From positions 1,395,090,688 through 1,395,154,687 of the forward strand of contig OY728131.1 of NCBI GenBank assembly GCA_963277665.1: a DNA stretch of 64,000 bases. Direction: 5' to 3'. Made by a program: the position numbers and the translations under genes. Source of the stretch: Viscum album (taxonomy: Eukaryota; Streptophyta; Magnoliopsida; Santalales; Viscaceae). The notes beneath the pieces are model-generated. The model worked only from the letters and a program-made list of their open reading frames with translations, did no database searches and was not told the DNA's origin. Of this stretch, positions 54,623-64,000 are shown piece by piece (within the stretch, counting starts at the first letter, position 1; every line of letters begins with the position of its first letter).

Positions 54623-54667
54623 TCCTTTTGGTTCAAACCAAAGGGAGTTACCTGAATTAGAGGTAAC
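54623..54667 (+). promoter_or_regulatory. two adjacent conserved leader hairpins ending at a splice-donor-like site
   Basis: TCCTTTTGGTT-CA-AACCAAAGGGA (54623-54646) forms an 11-bp stem with one G-T pair. It is followed at once by GTTACC...GGTAAC (54647-54652 with 54662-54667), a 6-bp stem with a 9-base loop. The second arm contains the donor-like AGAG|GTAACA (GT 54663-54664). The same block is recognisable in the 3' LTR (62053 onward), the solo LTR (46325-46366) and element 2. The role is unknown; packaging, translation or splicing control are possible. Confidence 0.5.
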
Positions 54668-54839
54668 AGTTTTTCCTAAATTCTTTACATTTATTTTACT
54701 TCTTCAACCCATACACACTTTTTAGTCCATTATTTTATAACAAAACCAGTATCCTAAATATACTAGTATGTTTTTATGAGAATTATTCAAATTAAACTTA
54801 CACACACCTCCATCTAATGGATAATGAACATATTGTTTC

Positions 54840-56930
54840 TGTGGATGGAGAACTACTGTCTCACGAAATGATGATTGTTCTAATATCTCCTACCACCTCT
54901 CATGATAGACATTATGATGACACTGTATTTATATATGATACATATATTGCTTATTTTTTCATTATTCTTCTGTATTTTTAATTTATAACATAATTTTATT
55001 GTTTCCATTATCAGTAAACGTGATAATTTCATTAGAGGAAGTGCGGACTACCGCCCCCTCAAGGTGATATGACTCATTCATACCATACATGGGACATATA
55101 AAGGATGAAATTATTGAAATTATATATGATATTATACTGGAATTATTATATAACTATGTATCATTATTTTTTCATTCAATTGAAATTTTAAATAGAAATG
55201 AAATCAACGTTCATGCATAGGTACGGATTACCATCTCCATAAACAATGCATTGCATTTCATGTCTCCAAATATTATGTACTACTATAAATACATATATAT
55301 AACGGATATATATGATATATATGATATCTAAATCATGAATATCATTATTTAGATAATTTAATGTTGACCACATGGACAACATGTAATTATAAGGTGTTCA
55401 TTTTTTACTCAAGTACCAAATATCGACAAAACAATGATTATTAACTTAAATGATTACATATTACATATAACATGGTAATAAGTCATATAAAAGTAATAAT
55501 AAACTTTAAAAAGGGTTCCTAATAAAGTATAAATTAACTTACGATTTTTATTAAGGAATAACAAGGAACAAACATGTCATGTCGGACACGAGGTAATGGG
55601 TTTCTTATCTCACTTTTAATTCCGTTATATTTCCATTATTCGCCACTTATTTATTGAATGTGGTGTATTGTGTACTTAAATTTGATATATATATTATCAT
55701 GATTCTATTTATATTCATTGTATTATGTTATTAATTTTGTGGTTTTTATCTTTTGGTCATACGACTCAAATGATTACAACGTGGTAAGGGGTTTCTTATC
55801 TCACACTTAATTCCGTGAGATTTCCATTGTTCACCACTTATTCATTGCATGTGGTTTATTATATACTTAAATTTGATAAATATAATCATGATACTCTTTA
55901 TATTCATGTTATTCTATGAATCATTTGGTGGTTAATAACTTATTTTCATAGGAATCGATTAATTACAAAGTGGTAAGGGATTTCTAATCTCACTTTTAAT
56001 TCTGTGAGATTTCCATTGTTTGCCACTTATTCATTGCATGTGGTGTATTGTGTACTACCATTTTATATATATTATCATGATTATATTTATATTTATGGTA
56101 TTATGTGATTCATTTGGTGATTATTATCTTTTGGTCATATGACTCAATTGATTACAACGTGATAAGAGGTTTTATCTCACTTTTTTATCAACATGAGATT
56201 CATTCTATATTTGTCAATATTTACATTGTGTGGTGTACATAATGCCCATAATTTACACTCATTATGTAATATACATTCATTTATGGGTATTTATATCTTC
56301 ATTTAATGGTCCATATTTCATGTGGTGTATGTTTCGTAAGTTAACAAATAGATAGGGAAACTTTTTAACCCATTTTTCAATCCTTGGGTTAATCTTCTCA
56401 TTCATAATTATGCCATGCTATGATTATGTGTGGAATCACTGTTTATTTATTTATGTTTTAATTTCACTCCCATTTGTGTGGATATTTTTTTGATACATAT
56501 AATAACTCCAGAGATAAATTCACAAGACATCGATATGAACAAGAAAGAATAATTTTAACTCAATTTCTATTCATTGAGTTAAACATCCATGTCATTGGTT
56601 TATTCTTAAAACGAACATGTGTGAATGTACTCTGATTTATTTACACTGAGTATCCGATCATATTGAGGGTATTTATATTTTTTTACACATAATTATGTAA
56701 TTGATTTATCCTTAATCTAAGGATACCACCATGATAAGGGATTTCGTCTAATATTACAATCCATTGAAACTTAATTTTTGTTATGCACCAATTCACTCTT
56801 ATGTGGTGTATATGCTGTCTTTTGGAATATTATATCATGAATTTCTTTATTCTCATGATATTATAATGTTCAGATTAAATCTCATTCCTCAATTAATTGT
56901 ATTCAAGCATCTCTCATTTTGTTAAAAACT
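54840..56930 (+). repeat. array of ~11 diverged tandem units of ~190 bp in the element 3 5' LTR
   Basis: Anchors at 54852, 55047, 55227, 55398, 55601, 55792, 55981, 56169, 56361, 56552 and 56741 give spacings of 171-203 bp, mean about 189. The first three units carry GGACTACC-(G/A)-C(T)CC-(A)TGA. Those from 55601 to 56169 carry GGTAAGGGGTTTCTTATCTCAC, GTGAGATTTCCATTGTT and CATTGCATGTGGTGTATT, and are most alike, so were amplified most recently. Confidence 0.75.
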
Positions 56931-57639
56931 CTTCAACTAAAATATCATTTTAAATATTTTAATGATTTATTCATATAAATATATCTTATTAATGTCCATG
57001 TTTTCCAAATGCTTATGAGGATTTATTTTTATGGACATTAAGGTTTTAAAATTTTAATTACTTTAAAATATTAAAAGTGGTATGGGACACTTTGATTCAT
57101 GAATCCCACTATTAAATGTTTTAAATGGTTTTGAAATAGGTATGATAAAGCATTGATTATAAAATATCTTGAAATGATATATTGTTATTAAAATGTAGAA
57201 ATTTTATATTTAATTTATTCCTTTTTTATGTGTTATTAATATTTTATGATTATTGGGTATTATTTACATATATGGGTGGTTCCGTGATAAACCTTGGGCA
57301 GGTGAGCCCGAGATAGCTCTCCAATGCATTGGGTAACATGATGGAGGTAAAAATTAATGTTTATCCTAAGAGATTTATAGAATATACTGCGATGGGTATT
57401 CCTAATGTGACTCCCTATGTAGCTGTGATAACTATCGTTTATGTATGTTATGAATTCCATAAGTTACCTTTATGATTTATGATTTCTTTATGTTATTAAT
57501 AAATCTAATGATTTCATGAGGTATGTTATGATTGAAAATCATGGTTTCATTGATTTGTATTTATTGATGGGAAAATGTCTCTTTTCATTATTTTATAACC
57601 CTTAATGGGATCTTTATTCTCATCCAAAGTTTTGAATTT

Positions 57640-57650
57640 TTTTTCACAGG
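57640..57650 (+). promoter_or_regulatory. splice-acceptor-like site near the end of the element 3 5' LTR
   Basis: TTTTTTTTCACAG|G (AG 57648-57649) follows a T-rich tract 260 bp before the LTR end. Related sites lie 240-273 bp before the ends of element 2, LTR A, LTR B and the solo LTR. Confidence 0.5.
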
Positions 57651-57910
57651 ACATAAAGATGAATAGGGTCAAGGATGAGATCAAGGAAAACTCATGCTAT
57701 CTAAAACATAGAACTATACATGTCTCAATTTTTCAAGAGTATTTATTTTATGAAAAATGGATACTGAGTAGTAGTGTCTACCTATACATTTCAAGTTGTT
57801 ATGTAATAGTTATGGACTAATTCTCTAAAACTATAAATCTGAAAATATTCTCAATGTGAATTATTTATTTAATTCATGATTGTGTAATGTTTATGGATGG
57901 GTCCTTACTA

Positions 57911-57923
57911 TTGGAATCAATGG
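57911..57923 (+). other. degenerate primer-binding site of element 3
   Basis: TTGGAATCAATGG aligns with GTTGGTATCAGAGG of element 2 directly after the LTR end. It is mutated but correctly placed. Confidence 0.6.
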
Positions 57924-58195
57924 TTGGTTTAGATAACTTAAGAGGTTAGGGTATTCTTTAAGCATATGTGACATTGCCATAATGGTGTGGATTTTAGAAA
58001 GTGTCATAGATATTTTAGATAATGTGAATGAGTTTAATATAACATGAATAAGTATATCTAAGTATTTACCCTCCACATAAGATATTATATGATGATTTTA
58101 TAGATATAATAACACTTATCTTTTTGGTTTTAGTAAATGAATGGATCTATAAGGCACCAATGTAATAGTTGATGTGAAGAAAAATGTGATGGTTT

Positions 58196-58615
58196 TTGAA
58201 TGAGAAATTGAATGAAATGGGAGTTGTAATGAGAAATCTTTTGGTTATTCTAAACCAACTATCTGGAGTCATGATTGACCACCTGAACCATGGTGATTTT
58301 TATAAGGCATTGTATATGCGAGAAACAAATCCCCACATAAGTTCAGGTAATAATCATAAAGCTATGTATATTCAAAAAAACTATGTGTCAAGGATGTGGA
58401 ATGAAACACATAGGAAAATGTTTCAAAGGGATGGGAAGATGATATAAATGTGGAAATGAAGGTCATAAAGAAAGAAACATCCATGGAAAAAGGAAGAATA
58501 CAATTGAATCTAGGAAAGGGAAAGTAGTTCTCTCTGAGGGATCAATTGAATATTTTAAATGTGGTGTGCATTGTAATTATAAAAATAGATGTCCTACGAA
58601 GTAGTTTCGGGAATG
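58196..58615 (+). pseudogene. gag remnant of element 3 with three zinc knuckles
   Basis: An 83-codon frame at 58196 (EKLNEMGVVMRN...) leads into the nucleocapsid in another frame. CQGCGMKHIGKC is a complete CX2CX3HX3C knuckle (58387-58422). Then YKCGNEGHKERN is a CX2CX4HX4C knuckle whose first Cys codon has become TGA. Finally FKCGVHCNYKNRC (58553-58591) is a third, with GH altered. The pattern of one short plus two standard knuckles matches element 2. No pol follows. Confidence 0.75.
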
Positions 58616-59242
58616 TTATCACTTGTATAATACAAATATATGTTTACCAATACCTAATTCCATTCCTATTGAAGATGAACAAACTAAAAATGACCAATGA
58701 AAGGTATGGATTATTTCTTAAGTGGTGTTTAAACATTTTTTAATATAAGGATATGATTCATGATTTCGTTCATAGGAAAGAAGTATTTACGAATAAGAAG
58801 TATAATAATGGTTAATGTATCATGATGAATGTTTAATGAGTAAGAAGTCAACATATAAGGGATTCAAGAGTTATCGTATATTTTAGGATGGTGAAATGCT
58901 TAAATTTATTAAGGCTATTTTACTGATGGGATTACATTAGAAGACTTTTTATAGTATGTATAACCCTAAAGCTTAATATATGTAGATTTTATTCAAGGAA
59001 AATTTATCTTTTTTTTGGGTGGATATAGTTATAAAGAACAATTTCGGTATATATGATACTTGAATTTGAGGCAATTAAAGGTTAATACATTTTGGGATGT
59101 AAAGTTAAATTTATTAGAAAACCATTGTGGTTAAAATATGTTATGGTTATTTTTGATGAATTTATCACTTTTGGGAATGTTATAAAATTATACAGTTTTT
59201 GATAAATGACAACACTTAGACCGCGTGACAACCAATCAAGTT

Positions 59243-59320
59243 GGAAAAATCTGCGGGAATCAAACCCACAACCAAAGTTTGACTGGGATTTATCACCTAC
59301 CATTGGACTATGGGAAGACC
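59243..59320 (-). other. tRNA-like sequence (SINE-head-like), antisense to element 3
   Basis: The minus strand has A box GTCCAATGGTAGG (complement of 59296-59308) and B box GGTTTGATTCC (complement of 59256-59266). Its body continues to about 59180 with GGTTGTCACGC and AAAAACTGTATAAT. It aligns along its length with 9724-9856. Immediately beyond the body both elements have GGTTAAAATAT (59129-59139; complement of 9882-9892), so the insertion is shared by descent. Confidence 0.75.
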
Positions 59321-60269
59321 ATATCTAGTATGACTAATTATTTTTAGTTAGATAACTTTATGAATCAATAATGAGTATATTTTGGGTTATCTAATGAAAT
59401 TACTAACCTATCATAGAGAATATGTAATTTGGTTAATTACTTTTCAATATGATACTTTATGTTTAACTGATGTTATTTGGAGATTAATGTTAAGATTTAT
59501 CTTGGAAGACTTTGTGATTAAATCCTTTTGAGATTTTGGTTTCAATATTAGATTGGATTACTTTGAATAATTTTATGGAAAATTGTTTATCAAATGGTAT
59601 TTGTTGAACTTTGGGTATTGTTTGACAAATTTGGGAGATTAAGAGAAGTTTTTCTTTTTGTAAAAGATTTTCCTTTTTGGGTATTATCTGATCTTGCACA
59701 CGCCATTTTGGTTTTGTTTAATGTCTAAATACATGGAAAAAATATTGTTCATATTTTTTGGATTATGTGATTCTATAGAAGTTGAGTGTAGCGTTTTCAA
59801 TGTGAAAAAATCATATTGAATACTCATTGTTTGAAGAAAAAAATGAGTTTTTTGTAGGAATTTATTAATGAATTAAAGTCTACATGACAATAAATATGTT
59901 TCATTATGTTTTTAGTTAATCTCATAAATAAATTCTTCAACTTTATATAAAATAACTTAATAAAAAAATGATATCTGTTAAATTTTACTACTGGGGAATC
60001 AAAGACAATTTAACCCATCACAAGTTTGTGAATTTCTAGTGGTTAACTTTCTCCTAGCCATTTATTCTATCACACTCCATCAAAACATGATGGTTTGTTT
60101 TCTCCTCCATATCCATGTTTTCAAGGAGTCATAATATCTTTTTTCTTGGGTGACCTTTATACTTCTCTTCCTTTATTTTAAAGTGATTGTTTTATGAACT
60201 CTTTTTCTAATGTGGGACATTCAATGATGTTTTTGAGCCCAATTTTAAAATTGTGAGGACGCAATTCCC

Positions 60270-60283
60270 AAAGGGGGGAAGGA
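60270..60283 (+). other. polypurine tract of element 3
   Basis: AAAGGGGGGAAGGA directly before the 3' LTR start TGTAACATCCC. Confidence 0.9.
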
Positions 60284-63200
60284 TGTAACATCCCAGGTAA
60301 ATAAATAATATGAAATTTTCATATTTATTAATATTTTTAAATTAATTATTAATTTTACTTTAAATGGGGTGCTATGTTTGATGGATAACTTGATACATAA
60401 CAACGGTTTTCTTTGAAATCTTACATTACACACAACATAGAGTTATACTGAAAAATAATAACAACATATTATTTGAAATAATAGTTAATGCCTAGCCGTT
60501 GTAATGGATAGAATGGATATTACTAACTAAAATATGAATATACATGTCTGTTAAATGTTTTTACACTTATCTGATAAATTTTAGTGGCTTAAAATAAGAA
60601 AGAATCTGATTTTAAGGATAAATACTCTAATATTAATTAAAAGGTATATTTACGGCCTTTTGATGGAGAACACTCATTAAATATTGTTTTGGTTACATTT
60701 ATATGTTTTATTTGGAAAAATAAATTTCTTCTTTAGAATGAGGACATATAAATTAACTATGGGTAAATTCTTGGTATTTTTTTGATAAAATTAATTTTTT
60801 TAAGAATAGTGAAAAATACTGTATTTTAATTCAAAACTGACTTTTAATATTATTTATTTATATGGTTATATTATCTTTTTAGTTTGTTTTAAATTTTAAT
60901 TATATTATATTATTAACATTTAATTCAATTGTGTAAATTGGAATTAATTTAACTTTGATATTGAACATAAACAACTGTTAATATTTTGATAAATCTTGTT
61001 TTTTAAAAACATGTTATTTGTTTTGACAATGAGAATTAATTTTAAATTAATCAATTAAACTTCTATGTTTTTAATTTTTTTAAAATATACATCATTTTTG
61101 AATTCGGAATATCATATATAGCTTAGGCTGAATTTTTGGTATTTTTCAGAAAAACTTCAATTTTTAATGAATAGTGAAACCACTAAGTAGTAATTAAAAA
61201 AACTAAAATTTTCATTCTACCAATTATATGAATTGAATTTTGAAAATTTTACGTACATGGTTTTAATTAATAAATAAAATTTTCTCCAATAAGATGAAAA
61301 TATTTTTTTGGTGAATAGTAACTTTTGACTTTTATTTACCACGGTTAAAGGTAAATAATGTAATTTAAGGTAAAAAGAATATTATAATAATAAACAATTA
61401 TCTTAATACTTGTCCTAACCTTATTTTATGAGCCATGGCCGACCATGGGAATCCTTGGATCTATTTTGGGACCCCATGAAGCCACTTGAGAATGATAATT
61501 ACATTTAGATTAATTAATGTAATGTAAAGACAAAAATGACACAAACAAATGTCTTTTTGTAAATTAATTTTTACATGGGGTTATAAAAGTTATATTTTTT
61601 ACTATAAATATTCATTAGAAAGTTAAAAATATTTCCTACAACATGGTAATTTTTTATAATTTTTAGAAAACAAATAAATAATATTATTTATGTTACAAAA
61701 ATGATGTAGTACTTACCTCATTAATAAATGATTTAAATAAATAAGACTATAAATGTTAAAATAGCATCCAAAACCTGTCCAATTCTCAGGGGAAGAATTT
61801 ATTTCTAATATTAGTAATCAAATATTCTACTTTAATGTGTTTTGGACCTTTTGAAATGGAATATAATTTTATAATAAAACATGTTTTTCAAACATTCTTA
61901 AAGAGCCCCTAGCCCCTTATAAAAAGCCCTCAATTCTAACTAATTCATCACTCCTCTAAAGCCTTTTGGATCATCCAACATCTGCCCAATTAATAACCCT
62001 ACATCACTCTTCCTCCTAGAAGCCTTAAATTAGTAAAAAGGCACTTCAAGAAGTCATTTTGGTTCAAACCAGAGGGAGTTACCCGAATTAAAGGTGACAA
62101 TTTCTCTTAAATTATTTAATTTTATTTTACATACCCAAAAAATAAACTATTTTCATTCCTTTATTTTATAACAGAAATATTATCATAAATATACTATGAT
62201 GTTGTTATGAGAATTATTCTAACTATACTTACACACACATCCAACTAATGGATAAAAATCATATTGTTTCTGTAGACGGAAAACTACTACCTCACGAAAC
62301 AATGATTGTTCAAATATCTCCTACCACCTCTCATGGTGGGAATTATGATGAAACTGTATTTATATATGATATATATTATTTTTATGTTTTATTTATGTGT
62401 CTGTAATTTTAATTTATAGCATACCTTTATGGTTTCCATTATGAGTAAACACGATAATTTCATTTGAGGAAGTGCGGACTACCGCCCACTCAAAGTGATA
62501 TGACTCGTTTATACCATATATGGGACATATAAAGGATGGAGTTATTGAAATTATATATTATATTATACTGGAATTAGAATATAACTATGTATCATTATGT
62601 TTTCATTCAATTAAAATACAAAATAGAAATGACAGTAGCATTCATGCGTACGTACGGATTTCCACCTCCATGAACGATGCATTTCATTTCTTATCTCCAA
62701 ATGTTATGTACTATTATAAATACATATATATACAATATATATATTATATATATTATATATATTATATCTAAATCATGAATAACATTCTTGAGATAATGGA
62801 CTCTTGACCACATGGACAACTTGTAATTATAAGGTGTTCATTGTTTACCCAAGTACCAAATATCGACAAAACGATCATTATTAACTTAAATGATTGCATA
62901 TTGTTTCTAAGATGGTAATAAGTAATAAAAATTAAATAATAATCTTGAAAATAGTTCTTAAGAAATTATAAATTTACTTATGTTTATTATTTATGAAGAA
63001 CAAGGAACAAACAAGGCAAGTTGGACAAGAGGTAAGGGGTTTCTTATCTCACTTTTAATTCTGTGAGATTTCCATTGTTCACCAATTATTTGTTGCATGT
63101 GGTGTTTTTTTACTAAAATTATATATATTATCATGATTATTTGTATATTAATGGTATTATTTGATTCATTTTGGGGTCATTAAATTTGGTCATACGGCTC

Positions 63201-64000
63201 GATTGATTACAACGTGGTAAGGGGATTCTTATCTCACTTTTAATTTTGTGATATTTTCATTGTTCGCCACATATTTATTGCATGTGTTGTATTGTGTACT
63301 TCCTTTTGATATATATTATCATGATCCTCTTTATATTAATGTTATTCAGTGAATCAATTGGTTGTTATTAACTTTTTGTCATAATACACTATTGATTACA
63401 ACGTGGTAAAGGATTTCTTATCTTACTTTTAATTTTGTGATATTTACATTGTTCACCACATATTCATTGCATGTGGTGTATTTTGTATTTCCATTTGATA
63501 TATATTACCCTTATTATCTTTATATTCTTTGTATTCTATGATTCATTTGGTGTTTATTATCTTTTGGTCATATGACCCAGTTGATTACAATGCGGTAAAG
63601 GGTTTTATCTCTCTTTTTATACCCATGAGATTCATGCTATATTTGTCCCTATTTACTTTGCTTGGGGAACATAATACCCATGATTTGTACCCTTTGTGTA
63701 ATATAAATTTATTTATGGTAATTTAACTCTTCATTGAATGGTCCTTTTTTCATGCGGTGTATGTTTCGTAAGTTATCAAATTAATAAGGAACTTTCTAAC
63801 CCAATTTTGATTCCTCGGGTTAATATTTTCATTCATAATTATGTCATGCTATGATAATGTCTGGAATCACTATTTTTTATTTATGTTGTAATTTACACTG
63901 CCCTTTGTGTGGATATTATATTGATACACATAATCACTCCATTTATAAATTCTGAAGTAATCGATATGAACTTGATAAGAGAAATTTTAACTCAATTTCC
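60284..64000 (+). repeat. 3' LTR of element 3, truncated by the window edge
   Basis: It starts TGTAACATCCC. It aligns with 52850 to about 56570 and should continue roughly another 1.3 kb. TATA CTTATAAAAAG is at 61917, donor-like AAGGTGAC (GT 62094-62095) 177 bp later. ~190 bp unit anchors lie at 62283, 62478, 62658, 62831, 63040, 63225, 63414, 63602, 63791 and 63984, matching the 5' LTR unit by unit. Confidence 0.88.
62720..62767. repeat. imperfect TATA-rich microsatellite in the 3' LTR
   Basis: Runs of ATATAT and ATTATATAT, expanded relative to the 5' LTR copy (about 55290-55330). Confidence 0.8.

Larger units (their letters stand above)
52850..57909 (+). repeat. 5' LTR of element 3 (about 5.06 kb)
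   Basis: It starts TGTAACACCCC. The end (GGTCCTTACTA, near 57909) is set by alignment to the element 2 LTR end and the adjoining degenerate primer site. U3 is about 1.65 kb and R/U5 about 3.4 kb. TATA is at 54484. It is about 1.3 kb longer than the element 2 LTR, partly through extra ~190 bp units. Confidence 0.85.
52850..64000 (+). mobile_element. element 3: gag-only relative of element 2, 3' LTR cut by the window edge
   Basis: The 5' LTR (52850-57909) and the 3' LTR start (60284) align at a constant offset of about 7434 bp to the window end, at roughly 85-90% identity by eye. The interior is 2374 bp, nearly the same as element 2 (2349 bp). Both carry, in order, three gag zinc knuckles, an antisense tRNA-like sequence and a GAGGAC-CAATT pol-end remnant, with no enzymes. 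It is inserted into the copia reverse transcriptase, so it is younger than that element. Confidence 0.88.

Noticed and set aside
54840..56930. CRISPR array or centromeric satellite array
   Set aside because: Repeats are diverged, have no unique-spacer structure, and occur at matching places in separate LTR copies, so they belong to the LTR.
59490..59699. 69-codon minus-strand Lys-rich frame in element 3
   Set aside because: It is antisense to the element, has no domain, and has no open counterpart in element 2.

Overview
The window is plant nuclear intergenic DNA: a nest of old, mutated LTR retrotransposons with no intact host gene. It is about three-quarters A+T. Every recognisable protein remnant belongs to plant-type Ty3/gypsy or Ty1/copia elements, and primer-binding sites match the 3' end of plant initiator tRNA-Met (TGGTATCAGAG). 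Many stops and Cys-to-Tyr changes look like the C-to-T decay of methylated repeats. This suggests a seed plant with a large, repeat-rich genome. The species cannot be named from this sequence.

Layout. 1-3844: the 5' end of a minus-strand Ty3/gypsy element (gag, primer-binding site, 2.7 kb LTR), less AT-rich than its surroundings. 3845-5396 and 15190-19153: the split halves of an older locus; the right half carries minus-strand Ty1/copia pol remnants. 5397-15189: a complete non-autonomous minus-strand element ('element 2') with two 3.7 kb LTRs, 5-bp target duplications and a 2.35 kb internal region coding only gag zinc knuckles. 19154-32340: two diverged plus-strand LTRs of the same superfamily (A and B) around a 1.7 kb decayed interior; B carries an extra 1.2 kb GC-richer insert. 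32341-35980: copia-like remnant and unclassified LTR-like DNA. 35990-40800: a decayed minus-strand Ty3/gypsy chromovirus-like gag-RT-IN. 43012-52849: a plus-strand Ty1/copia element with its 5' LTR interrupted by a solo LTR (44370-48470) and its reverse transcriptase interrupted by the last element. 52850-64000+: a second gag-only element ('element 3', plus strand), a relative of element 2, whose 3' LTR runs off the window.

The most interesting signal is the shared design of the element 2/3/A/B/solo LTR superfamily. The LTRs are very long (3.7-6.5 kb). A TATA box is followed at a nearly constant 177-179 bp by a splice-donor-like GGTAAC/GGTAAT (GGTGAC in one copy), and an acceptor-like pyrimidine-AG lies 240-273 bp before the LTR end. 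The sequence between is built from diverged tandem units of about 190 bp, so the LTR may carry its own intron made of nucleosome-length repeats. Elements 2 and 3 also share an antisense tRNA-like (SINE-head-like) sequence at the same place downstream of gag, so it was present in their common ancestor.
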